Part shown: piece after piece, positions 18,234 through 25,346 of the stretch
How the letters are laid out: each line of letters opens with the position of its first letter
Position numbering within the stretch: position 1 is the first letter of the stretch
Assembly: GCA_018222585.1 (NCBI GenBank)
Contig: JAAFAB010000021.1
Location: 1-41,685, forward strand
Source of the DNA: Paracoccaceae bacterium
Lineage (GTDB): Bacteria > Pseudomonadota > Alphaproteobacteria > Rhodobacterales > Rhodobacteraceae
Length of the DNA stretch: 41,685 nt
Direction: 5' to 3'
Position numbers and translations under genes: made by a program
The notes under the pieces: generated by a model
The model's database searches: none
What the model saw: only the letters and a program-made list of their open reading frames with translations
Told to the model about the DNA's origin: nothing

Positions 18234-19426
18234 TCCGGGGAACCCGCGACGTCCAGCGGAGGCAGCCCCAGCAGGGAACGCTTCTCGGCAGCAGTCAGGA
18301 AATCTGCGCCTGCGACCCGCTGCCACTGGGCATCTCGCTCGGCGGCCAGCGCCGGTACCTGGTCCAGATCCGGGCTCAACCGCAGATCCTCGCCGGTAAA
18401 GCGCTCCAGCCACTCGCCAAGCGCGGCGGTGACGCGTGTCGCCAGCGGCAACACGGTCAAGCGGAAGAAGGCCCGGTGCGCTTCCTGGTAATTCGCATAG
18501 GTTGCGTCTCCCGGGATCCCCATCAGCATCGGCGGCACCCCGAAGGCAAGGGCGATCTCGCGCGCCGCCGCCTCCTTGGTTTTCTGGAACTCCATGTCAG
18601 AAGGGCTGAACCCCATCGGCTTCCAGTCGAGACCGCCCTCGAGCAACATCGGCCGCCCGGCATTGGCCGCGCCCTGGTGGTACATCTCCATCTCGGTCAC
18701 CAGCCGGTCGTATTGGTCCGAGGTCATCACCCCCTCGCCGTCAAGCCCGCTGTAGACGATTGCCCCCGAAGGCCGCGCCGCATTGTCCAACAGCGCCTTG
18801 GACCAGCGCGAGGCCGAATTGTGCACATCCAGCGCCTGTGCCGCCGCCTGCATGGGCGACAGGCCATAGTGGTCATCCTGGGGATGGAAGCTCTTGAAAT
18901 GACAGATCGGGGGACGCTCTCCGGTGACATCGAACCGGTGCTTCTGCCCACCGACGGCATATTCGAAGGCGACCGGCCAGCCATTGGCCCCGGGCACCAG
19001 GCTCATCCGATCCGAACGCAGCACATGCAACTCGACCGGCTCTCCCGCGTCCGCCGCAACCGCTTCAAGATAGCCATTGCCGGTCAGCAGAAGCTGGCCA
19101 TAGAGACTCTCCAGCAGTTCGGCCCGTCCCTGGGTCGGGTTCGGGCTGCGCAGCAGGCTGATCACCGGATGATCACTGTAGCGGCGCTCGGGGTCCTGTA
19201 GCACCAGCGGCAGAGCTGCGGCAGCCTCGGCGATCATCTTCACCGCGCGGAAGCCGACCGGATTGCCGGCAAAGCCGGTGCGGGTCAGCGAGGCCGCGTC
19301 GCGCGGGCTCCAGGCGACACGCCCGGCCGAGTGATAGGCGACGACGCGGCCCGTGGCAGAGGCTTTCCGCTCCGGCGCCGTCGCGGCCTGGACCGTCCCG
19401 CGGCGGAAATAGTCGATGACCCCCAT
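18230..19426 (-). CDS. GTA g3: portal protein (HK97 family)
   Basis: A 398-residue portal protein forming the twelve-fold ring at one head vertex, where DNA enters and leaves. Conserved segments are GFRAVKMIAEAAAALPL (near 59-75), LLTGNGYLEAV (near 112), HFKSFHPQDDHYGLSPMQAA (near 176) and FGVPPMLMGIPGDATYANYQEA (near 292-313). The start ATG has a good GGAGAG site, but that site can pair with an upstream sequence (see the hairpin at 19434-19479). It is separated from g2 by an unusually long 451-base gap. Confidence 0.95.
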   Translation of the reverse strand: MGVIDYFRRGTVQAATAPERKASATGRVVAYHSAGRVAWSPRDAASLTRTGFAGNPVGFRAVKMIAEAAAALPLVLQDPERRYSDHPVISLLRSPNPTQGRAELLESLYGQLLLTGNGYLEAVAADAGEPVELHVLRSDRMSLVPGANGWPVAFEYAVGGQKHRFDVTGERPPICHFKSFHPQDDHYGLSPMQAAAQALDVHNSASRWSKALLDNAARPSGAIVYSGLDGEGVMTSDQYDRLVTEMEMYHQGAANAGRPMLLEGGLDWKPMGFSPSDMEFQKTKEAAAREIALAFGVPPMLMGIPGDATYANYQEAHRAFFRLTVLPLATRVTAALGEWLERFTGEDLRLSPDLDQVPALAAERDAQWQRVAGADFLTAAEKRSLLGLPPLDVAGSPE

Positions 19427-19433
19427 GCGTCTC

Positions 19434-19479
19434 TCCTTCGCTCGGTTCCGGCCGCTGGTCGGCGGCCCGTTGCGAAGGA
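19434..19479 (-). promoter_or_regulatory. Hairpin that pairs with the portal ribosome binding site
   Basis: GCGAAGGA at 19441-19434 (minus strand), which contains the AAGGA of the portal Shine-Dalgarno sequence, is perfectly complementary to TCCTTCGC at 19479-19472. A second stem inside it pairs GGCCGC (19450-19455) with GCGGCC (19462-19467). The folded RNA would hide the g3 start region. Confidence 0.55.
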
Positions 19480-19749
19480 ATGTCCGTTCATTTGATTAAG
19501 AAGCGCCGAGACCACCGTCCGCAGCAAGCCGACCGAGACATTTACATTTGAGATCAACCCCTTGCACTGACGGCATCCGGCTCACTCAAGGTCGCCGCCG
19601 ATCCACCCGCACCTGCGATCCCAGGCATCGTCTGCACAGCATCTCGCCCCCCAAGAGTCCACTCGACCCCGCGGTAGCGCCCCACCGTTCGAGTCCCGGC
19701 AACTGTCGACCCTCCAGTTCAGCTTCACCCAGGCCGCACGTCCAAACGC

Positions 19750-19779
19750 AAGAAAGCGCCGGCCCTCGCGAACCGGCGC
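19750..19779 (-). terminator. Terminator-like hairpin between GTA g2 and g3
   Basis: A perfect 7-base GC stem, GCGCCGG (19756-19762) and CCGGCGC (19773-19779), with a 10-base loop; on the minus strand TTTCTT follows. It would reduce read-through from g1-g2 into g3. The T-run is short, so it may be weak or regulated. Confidence 0.5.
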
Positions 19780-19794
19780 CTTCCCTGAGATGAC

Positions 19795-19872
19795 TTTGCA
19801 AATGACACTTCGCAGTTTGCAGTTCGCATTTTCTCTTTGCACTTGGCGTTTGCAAATCGCAAAGCCTGCAAA
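19795..19872 (-). repeat. Phased TTYGCA repeat array after terminase
   Basis: On the plus strand TTYGCA occurs six times, at 19795, 19809, 19816, 19823, 19836 and 19849, with spacings of 14, 7, 7, 13 and 13 bases. Inverted copies (TGCAAA) are at 19797, 19851 and 19867. The array starts 6 bases after the g2 stop. Confidence 0.7.
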
Positions 19873-19877
19873 TTGGG

Positions 19878-21281
19878 CTAGAGCCGCCGCATCTGGGGCC
19901 GCCTTTGTGGCTGCGCGCTCAGCATCAGGTCATGCAATGCCCAGACCAGCGCATCCAGCCGATCGGGACTGCCCGCCCCCTCCCACCCCTGCTGAGTCAT
20001 CTGCGCAAGCTGGTCCTCGAGATCCCCCAACCCCTTCACATGGCGTACGCGCCCTTGCTCATACAGCGCGGCAACGGGCTCGGCCCGGGCGGCCTTGCCA
20101 CGCGAAGCCCGGACCTTCCTCAACGGGATCATCGGATCGACCTGGCGCAGCACCGCCTCGACAAGATCGCCACCCTGGTTGACCTCGGCAACGATGCGAT
20201 CCGCGCCGTGCCGCTCCAGCGCCGCCACCGCCGCCTCGGCCCATTGCTGCGGGCGTGCGGCAGAAACCGAGGCATCCTCAAGCACATAGGCGCGCCAATG
20301 CTGCGGCGGCCCCTTGGCCACCACCCCCGCGACCACGATGCCGCAATCGTCCGACCCTTCGTGCCCGGTCACCGGCGGATCGACCGCCACGACGATGCGG
20401 CTCAGATCCGGGATCTCGTCGACCTGGGCGGCATGGAGCATCTCGGAGGTCCAGAGAGCACCCTCCGTCTCGCCCATCAGGATCCCGTCCAGCTCCTGCC
20501 GCCCAAGCCGCGTGCCCGCGTAACGCGCGCGCACCTCTTCCAGGAAGCTTTCCGCCAGGTTGGCGCGGTTCGCCTCGGTCGGCGCATGGGTGGTCACCGT
20601 CGAGGGCGCCTCCAGCAGCCGTTTCAGCACGCCGACATTGCGCGGGGTCGTCGTCACGCAGACCCGCGGATCCTCGCCCAGGCGCAGGGCGAACTGCAGC
20701 ATGTCCCAGGTCGCCTCTGCCTTCTTCCACTTCGCCAGCTCGTCCAGCCAGGCGCCGTCGAACTGCGGCCCGCGCAGCGCCTCGGGCTCGCTGGCAGAGA
20801 ACGCCTGCGCCTCGGCCCCGTTGGGCCAGACCAGCCGCCGCCGCGTCGCCTGCCACTCGGGCCGTCGGTCGGGAGGAGAGCAGGCCATGATCCCGCTTTC
20901 ACCGAAAATCATCACATCACGGACCTGGTCGAAGGTCTCGCCGATCAGCGCCAGGCGCCGGCAACGTCCCGGCGCCAGCGCCCGGGTCCCCTCGACCTGG
21001 CTGCGCACCCACTCCGACCCGGCGCGCGACTTGCCTGCCCCGCGGCCGCCCAGGATCACCCAGGTCTTCCAGGCACCGACGGGCGGCAGTTGATGCTCCA
21101 TCGCCCAGAACTCGAAGAGAAAAGGGAGAGCACGAAGCTCTCCCTCAGTCAGGTCATCGAGAAACCGCTTCTGCACATCCGCAGCGGCGGAGGCGATCCA
21201 GGCGGCACCCGATCGAAGCCCGCGCGGCGTCGAGGTCGATGTCCTCGCCTCTCCCTGTCGTGTTCCGCTCTCGTCCTTCAT
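19878..21281 (-). CDS. GTA g2: terminase large subunit
   Basis: A 467-residue terminase that drives DNA into the head and cuts it. The ATPase has a Walker A at 78-85 (GGRGAGKS) and a Walker B at AWLDE (177-181). The nuclease domain begins near VVAVDPPVTG (about 305) with further acidic residues behind. The conserved LPFLFEFWAMEHQLPP segment (52-67) marks the true N-terminal region. Start at 21281, nine bases after GGAGG; there is no usable later start before that segment. Consequently it overlaps g1 by 128 bases in another frame. Confidence 0.93.
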   Translation of the reverse strand: MKDESGTRQGEARTSTSTPRGLRSGAAWIASAAADVQKRFLDDLTEGELRALPFLFEFWAMEHQLPPVGAWKTWVILGGRGAGKSRAGSEWVRSQVEGTRALAPGRCRRLALIGETFDQVRDVMIFGESGIMACSPPDRRPEWQATRRRLVWPNGAEAQAFSASEPEALRGPQFDGAWLDELAKWKKAEATWDMLQFALRLGEDPRVCVTTTPRNVGVLKRLLEAPSTVTTHAPTEANRANLAESFLEEVRARYAGTRLGRQELDGILMGETEGALWTSEMLHAAQVDEIPDLSRIVVAVDPPVTGHEGSDDCGIVVAGVVAKGPPQHWRAYVLEDASVSAARPQQWAEAAVAALERHGADRIVAEVNQGGDLVEAVLRQVDPMIPLRKVRASRGKAARAEPVAALYEQGRVRHVKGLGDLEDQLAQMTQQGWEGAGSPDRLDALVWALHDLMLSAQPQRRPQMRRL

Positions 21282-21486
21282 CAAGCTTGGCCTCCATCTC
21301 CAGTGCAAAGCGGATCCAGTACCGGATCTCTCCGCTCAGTTTGACGGCATCCTTCGCCGCCGTGAGCTCTCCGGCGCGCACCCTGTCCTGCACGCTTTCG
21401 AGATCTTCCGCGATATCGCGGACCTGCCGTTCGACACGCTCGACTGCCTTGCGGAGCCGGGCTTCTTCTTCTGCGATATTGTCCAT
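21154..21486 (-). CDS. GTA g1: terminase small subunit-like protein
   Basis: A 110-residue, strongly helical protein (EEEARLRKAVERVERQVRD onward) at the position of RcGTA gp1, the small terminase component. The C-terminal DLDAARASIGCRLDRLRR stretch is typical of this family. Start at 21486; GAGG lies 13 bases upstream, a little far. The frame stays open upstream to an ATG at 21591, which would add 35 residues and run through a terminator hairpin; I regard this as unlikely. Its 3' end overlaps g2. Confidence 0.85.
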   Translation of the reverse strand: MDNIAEEEARLRKAVERVERQVRDIAEDLESVQDRVRAGELTAAKDAVKLSGEIRYWIRFALEMEAKLDEGRERNTTGRGEDIDLDAARASIGCRLDRLRRCGCAEAVSR

Positions 21487-21523
21487 CGTCTGATATTTGC
21501 CTCGCGCATTGTCGTTGCCCCCC

Positions 21524-21543
21524 CGACACGAACCGCGACACGA
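21524..21543 (-). promoter_or_regulatory. Direct repeat ahead of g1
   Basis: CGACACGA occurs at 21524-21531 and again at 21536-21543, a 12-base period. It lies between the terminator and the g1 start, where an activator or antiterminator might bind. Function unknown. Confidence 0.35.
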
Positions 21544-21551
21544 GCCGCACG

Positions 21552-21583
21552 AAAAAACGGCCTTGGGATTGCTCCCAGGCCGT
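21552..21583 (-). terminator. Intrinsic terminator between the GTA promoter and g1
   Basis: On the minus strand ACGGCCT-GGGA, loop GCAA, TCCC-AAGGCCGT (one bulged base), then TTTTTT. A strong textbook terminator. It lies downstream of the promoter at 21611-21639 and upstream of g1. Confidence 0.85.
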
Positions 21584-21610
21584 TTGCCCATTTGTTCCAG
21601 CGTGCCACAA

Positions 21611-21639
21611 CCTATACGGGAGACCGTGCGCCCTGTCAA
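21611..21639 (-). promoter_or_regulatory. Near-consensus sigma-70 promoter ahead of the GTA operon
   Basis: On the minus strand TTGACA (21639-21634), exactly 17 bases, then TATAGG (21616-21611). The -35 box matches consensus fully and the -10 box in its first four positions. Transcription would begin near 21604. It lies after mltG and reads toward g1, but meets a terminator 21-52 bases after the expected start. Confidence 0.8.
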
Positions 21640-21730
21640 CGGATGCCAGCGTTCGGGCGAGGCAACACTCTGTTAACCCTCGCCCGAAAACTCACCTCAA
21701 CCCATGGAGATCAGACAGATTTTCCGAACA

Positions 21731-22888
21731 CTACTGGTTCGTGCGCCCCGCTTCGATCTCGCGCCAGCGGGCGACGTTGCGGTTGTGCTCGTCCAGTGTC
21801 GTGGCGAAGGCGTGGCCGCCGGTGCCGTCTGCAACGAAATAGACGTAGTCGGTCGGCTCGGGGTTCACCGCCGCCTCGATCGACGCGCGGCCCGGGTTGG
21901 CGATCGGGGTCGGCGGCAAGCCGTCGATCACATAGGTGTTGTAGGGCGTTTCGCCGCGCAGTTCGCTCTGGCGGATGCCGCGGTCCAGCACAGCCTGGCC
22001 GTTGGTGATGCCGTAGATCACCGTCGGGTCGGTCTGCAGTCGCATTCCGCGCTTCAGGCGGTTCTCGAAGACCGAGGCCACGGTGCGGCGTTCGTCCGGC
22101 ACGGCGGTTTCCTTCTCGATGATCGAGGCCATGATCAACACCTCTTCGGGGCTGGCCAGCGGCAGGTCGTCGATGCGGTTCGCCCAGGCTTCGGCCAGGA
22201 TCGCGCTCTGACGGCTCTGCATCTCCTCGATCAGTTCGGCACGGCTCTCGCCCTCGGCGAACTCGTAGCTGTCCGGCGACAGGGTGCCCTCGGCGGGCAC
22301 CTCGGTGACCTCGCCCGAAAGCTCCTCGATCTGGTTCAGCAGCTGCACCACCTGCCACGAGGTCACGCCTTCGGCCATCTGCAGCCGGAAGCGGGTGTCG
22401 GACTGGTCACGCACCTCGTTGAAGACCTCGGGCACCTCGGCGTCCTCGCCGGGCACGAAACGGGCCCGTTCGACGAAGCGCGTGGTGGCTGGGTCCAGCT
22501 CGCGCACCAGAACATCCGACTGGCGCACGCCGACGCGGTAGACCACCTCCGTGCCGCAGGTCGAAGCCCCGCCACGGGTGACGATGTCAACGATCTCCTC
22601 CATCGAGGCCGAGGCCGGCACCAGGAAGGCGCCTGCCTTCAGGTCATCGGACTTCTCGCTGTATTCCGCGCCGACCCGGAAGATCGAGCTGTTGGTCACG
22701 GCGCCCCGCTCTTCCAGCTCGCCGCTGACACGGCGCATGTTGGATCCGGGCGCAACCCGCAGGCAGATCGCCTCGGCCAGCGGCCCCGGTTCGGCATACT
22801 GCCGTTTGCCCCAGATCACTGCACCCGCCATCAGGAAGGCGAGAACGATCAACAGCGTCAGGGCGTTCGAGGCCACCGAGCGCCACAT
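21731..22888 (-). CDS. mltG: Endolytic murein transglycosylase
   Basis: A 385-residue inner-membrane lytic transglycosylase that cuts nascent glycan strands and is thought to end their elongation. It has an N-terminal membrane anchor (residues about 8-26), a LysM-like region (about 45-160, with the WQVVQLLNQ stretch), and the YceG catalytic domain (about 175-380) with the essential glutamate in IMASIIEKET and the conserved PIANPGRASIEAAVNP near the end. It starts one base after the fabF stop, so the two genes are coupled. Confidence 0.93.
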   Translation of the reverse strand: MWRSVASNALTLLIVLAFLMAGAVIWGKRQYAEPGPLAEAICLRVAPGSNMRRVSGELEERGAVTNSSIFRVGAEYSEKSDDLKAGAFLVPASASMEEIVDIVTRGGASTCGTEVVYRVGVRQSDVLVRELDPATTRFVERARFVPGEDAEVPEVFNEVRDQSDTRFRLQMAEGVTSWQVVQLLNQIEELSGEVTEVPAEGTLSPDSYEFAEGESRAELIEEMQSRQSAILAEAWANRIDDLPLASPEEVLIMASIIEKETAVPDERRTVASVFENRLKRGMRLQTDPTVIYGITNGQAVLDRGIRQSELRGETPYNTYVIDGLPPTPIANPGRASIEAAVNPEPTDYVYFVADGTGGHAFATTLDEHNRNVARWREIEAGRTNQ

Positions 22889-22889
22889 C

Positions 22890-24149
22890 TCAGCGCACCT
22901 TGCCGAAGATCAGCGAGGCATTGGTGCCACCGAAACCGAAGGAGTTCGACAGGGCGACGTCGATCTTGCGCTCGCGCTTGGCATTGGGCGCCAGGTCGAT
23001 TTTCGTTTCGACTGCCGGGTTGTCCAGGTTGATGGTCGGCGGCGCGACCTGGTCACGGATGGCGAGGATCGAGAAAATCGCCTCGATCGCGCCCGCCGCG
23101 CCCAGCAGGTGCCCGGTGGCCGACTTGGTCGAGGACATGGTGACATGCGGCGCGTGATCGCCCATCAGTTTCTCGACCGCGCCCAGTTCGATGGTGTCGG
23201 CCATGGTCGAGGTGCCATGGGCGTTGACGTAGTCGATGTCCGCCGGGGTCAGCCCGGCCCGCTTCAGCGCCATCTCCATGCAGCGCCGCGCGCCGTCGCC
23301 GTCCTCGGAAGGGGCGGTGATGTGATAGGCGTCGCCCGACAGGCCGTAGCCCAGGTATTCGCCGTAGATCTTGGCGCCACGGGCCACCGCGTGCTCGTAT
23401 TCTTCCAGCACCACGATGCCGGCGCCCTCGCCCATGACGAACCCGTCACGGTCGGCGTCATAGGGGCGGCTGGCCTTCTGGGGATCATCGGCACGCTTGG
23501 TCGACAGCGCCTTGCAGGCGTTGAAACCGGCGATGCCGATCTTGCAGATCGCTGCCTCGGCGCCGCCCGCGACCATCACGTCCGCGTCGCCCCACTGGAT
23601 CATCCGCGCCGCGTCGCCGATGGCATGGGCGCCGGTCGAACAGGCGGTGACGACCGAATGGTTCGGCCCCTTGAACCCGTACTTGATGCTGACCTGGCCC
23701 GAAATCAGGTTGATCAGCGCGCCAGGCACGAAGAATGGGCTGACACGGCGCGGGCCCTTCTGCTCCATCATCACGGCGGTATTGGCGATCGAGTTCAGCC
23801 CCCCGATGCCCGAGCCGATCAGCACCCCGGTGCGCTCCAGCGCCTCGGCATCCTCCGGGGTCCAGCCCGCATCCTCGACGGCCATCTGGGCCGCGGCCAT
23901 GCCAAACAGGATGAAGGTGTCGATCTTGCGCTGTTCCTTGGGCTCCAGCCACTGATCGGCGTTGAAGGTCCCATCCGAGCCATCGCCGCGCGGCACTTCG
24001 CAGGCATAGGTGGTGGTCAGCCCCTCGGGGTCGAACTGCGTGATCGGGCCCGCGCCCGATTTCCCTTCAAGGATCCGCGACCAGCTCTCTTCGACTCCGC
24101 AAGCCAGCGGGGTCACGAGGCCCAGACCAGTGACAACGACACGACGCAT
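22890..24149 (-). CDS. fabF: 3-oxoacyl-ACP synthase II
   Basis: A 419-residue KAS II that condenses malonyl-ACP with acyl-ACP in fatty acid elongation. The catalytic triad is visible: C170 in TACSTGA, H311 in NAHGTST and H347 in SATGHLLGAAG. Length and the start MRRVVVTGLGLVTPLACG are those of the family. It lies between an unknown gene and mltG, on the same strand as the rest of the fab cluster. A 154-base gap separates it from the unknown gene. Confidence 0.97.
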   Translation of the reverse strand: MRRVVVTGLGLVTPLACGVEESWSRILEGKSGAGPITQFDPEGLTTTYACEVPRGDGSDGTFNADQWLEPKEQRKIDTFILFGMAAAQMAVEDAGWTPEDAEALERTGVLIGSGIGGLNSIANTAVMMEQKGPRRVSPFFVPGALINLISGQVSIKYGFKGPNHSVVTACSTGAHAIGDAARMIQWGDADVMVAGGAEAAICKIGIAGFNACKALSTKRADDPQKASRPYDADRDGFVMGEGAGIVVLEEYEHAVARGAKIYGEYLGYGLSGDAYHITAPSEDGDGARRCMEMALKRAGLTPADIDYVNAHGTSTMADTIELGAVEKLMGDHAPHVTMSSTKSATGHLLGAAGAIEAIFSILAIRDQVAPPTINLDNPAVETKIDLAPNAKRERKIDVALSNSFGFGGTNASLIFGKVR

Positions 24150-24303
24150 ATGCTTCCGCCCCTCAAGTTTCTCTCCGCCCGCTCTTACCCGAGGGCGCGC
24201 CCCGGGGGCAAGAGTTCCGCGTTTACCCTTTGGTCTCTCGGCGGGGAAAAGGGCACGATCCGGTCACGCCCGGCGCCCCGGTCCGGCGGCCGCCGCATCC
24301 CGC

Positions 24304-24984
24304 TCAGCAGGACACATAGGCACGCAGGAAGCTAGATAGGTCCGGCACTCGCGCCTGCAAGGCATCCGCGAGGTGCAGCGCCTGGATCCGGTCGACAGCC
24401 CCCGGGGCGCCCTCGGCCCGGATTCGCGCGATCTCTTCGCCATCAGCCCACATGCGCATCGCCAGCGGCAAGTCACGCGCACCGTTCCAACCTGCCACGC
24501 CGCCCACCAGATGCGCCGCCAGCGCCGGCTGATCTTCCGGCACCGCCGCCAGGCAGAGCGCGGCCAGCGCCGCGCCCTCGCCCCGCAGCCAGTCCGCCAG
24601 GGCCGCAAGAACGGGCATGTCGGTTTCCTGCAGGCGCTGCGCAGGCGGCAACCAGGGATGAGCGTGATCCTGCGGCCGCAGGGACAGGCCCCGGAACGGC
24701 GCTGTCTCCTCGCCCTGCCGACGGGCACAGAACAGCACCTGGGCATAGAATTCGGCCACCCGCTCGCTCTGCGGAGCCAGCAGGCGCAGCCAGGGCAGTA
24801 CCGCGTAGGTCAGCGGGTAGAGCTCCTCCTGGTGGTGCAGCTCGTGCCAGAACAGCAGCTGAGCCGCCTCCTCGTCCCAGCGCGCCGACAACCGCCCCAG
24901 CCGCTCGGGCAGGTCGGGTTGCCTTGGCACCCCATGAGGGCCGTAAAGCCTGCTCCAGATCGGATCGGACAGGTCCAGGCGCAT
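24304..24984 (-). CDS. Protein of unknown function in the fab cluster
   Basis: A 226-residue, mostly helical soluble protein that I do not recognise. It has many tryptophans and leucines, a HELHHQEELYPL stretch (about 47-58) and ends in AYVSC. No signal peptide, membrane segment or catalytic motif stands out, although the histidine-rich stretch could bind a metal. It has a GGGAGAG site before the ATG and full-length coding character. It sits between acpP and fabF on the same strand, beyond the acpP terminator, so a link to lipid metabolism is only positional. Confidence 0.7.
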   Translation of the reverse strand: MRLDLSDPIWSRLYGPHGVPRQPDLPERLGRLSARWDEEAAQLLFWHELHHQEELYPLTYAVLPWLRLLAPQSERVAEFYAQVLFCARRQGEETAPFRGLSLRPQDHAHPWLPPAQRLQETDMPVLAALADWLRGEGAALAALCLAAVPEDQPALAAHLVGGVAGWNGARDLPLAMRMWADGEEIARIRAEGAPGAVDRIQALHLADALQARVPDLSSFLRAYVSC

Positions 24985-25032
24985 TCTCTCTCACTCTCCC
25001 GCTTTCGCCTCACCCGGCGGCATCCTGCCACG

Positions 25033-25063
25033 AAAAAGGGCTTCCGTCGTCAGACGAAAGCCC
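25033..25063 (-). terminator. Intrinsic terminator of acpP
   Basis: On the minus strand GGGCTTTCGTC pairs with GACGGAAGCCC (one G-U pair) around a 4-base loop, and TTTTT follows. It lies about 50 bases after the acpP stop. Confidence 0.88.
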
Positions 25064-25112
25064 GGATTTCTTCGCTCGGGTCTCCCGGTTGCCCGGTCCC
25101 CGGCGGCTCGGC

Positions 25113-25346
25113 TCAGGTGGCGTCCGAGATGAACTTGACCGCGTCGCCGAAGGTCTGGATGTTCTCGGCGGCGTCATCGGGGATCTCGATGCCGAATTCT
25201 TCTTCGAAGGCCATGACCAGCTCGACGGTGTCGAGGCTGTCGGCGCCCAGGTCGTCGATGAACGAGGCGTTCTCGGTCACCTTGTCTTCTTCCACGCCGA
25301 GATGCTCGACAACGATTTTCTTCACGCGCTCTGCGACATCGCTCAT
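25113..25346 (-). CDS. acpP: Acyl carrier protein
   Basis: A 77-residue acidic four-helix protein that carries growing acyl chains on a phosphopantetheine arm attached to S37 (GADSLDTVE). It begins [17 protein letters not shown] and has the usual size. The start at 25346 follows GAGGGGAAG; an ATG five codons earlier lies ahead of this site. A promoter and a terminator of its own suggest that it can be made in excess over the neighbouring enzymes, as is usual for this abundant protein. Confidence 0.98.
   Translation of the reverse strand: MSDVAERVKKIVVEHLGVEEDKVTENASFIDDLGADSLDTVELVMAFEEEFGIEIPDDAAENIQTFGDAVKFISDAT

Larger units (their letters stand above)
19427..19877 (-). other. Non-coding island between GTA g2 and g3
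   Basis: A 451-base gap in an operon whose other junctions are mostly overlaps or a few dozen bases. It holds, in operon direction, an AT-richer array of TTYGCA repeats, a hairpin followed by a T-rich stretch, about 230 bases without clear features, and a hairpin over the portal ribosome binding site. Short open frames exist on both strands, but none has a credible start or a known pattern. Confidence 0.8.
7198..21486 (-). mobile_element. Gene transfer agent (RcGTA-type) structural gene cluster
   Basis: Seventeen genes in the order and orientation known from the Rhodobacter capsulatus GTA: packaging (g1, g2), head (g3, g3.5, g4, g5), connector (g6, g7, g8), tail tube (g9), tail assembly (g10, g10.1, g11) and baseplate/delivery (g12-g15). 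There is no integrase, repressor, replication gene or lysis gene, so this is a domesticated particle that packages random host DNA, not an active prophage. Regulators, lysis genes and head spikes of such systems usually lie elsewhere in the genome. GC content and codon use match the flanking housekeeping genes, as expected for long vertical inheritance. Confidence 0.95.

Noticed and set aside
19680..19700. tRNA-like T-loop sequence GTTCGAGTCC
   Set aside because: The flanking bases do not form the T-stem and no acceptor or anticodon arm is found nearby.
19582..19855. Two open frames on the minus strand in the g2-g3 island
   Set aside because: No credible ribosome binding site, low-quality translations, and they run through the repeat array and hairpin.
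7198..21486. Active prophage
   Set aside because: No integrase, repressor, replication or lysis genes and no attachment repeats; gene order is exactly that of a gene transfer agent.
21487..21591. Longer g1 starting at the ATG at 21591
   Set aside because: It would place the terminator hairpin inside the coding region, has only a weak ribosome binding site and adds a cysteine/glycine-rich part unlike GTA g1 proteins. It cannot be excluded fully.
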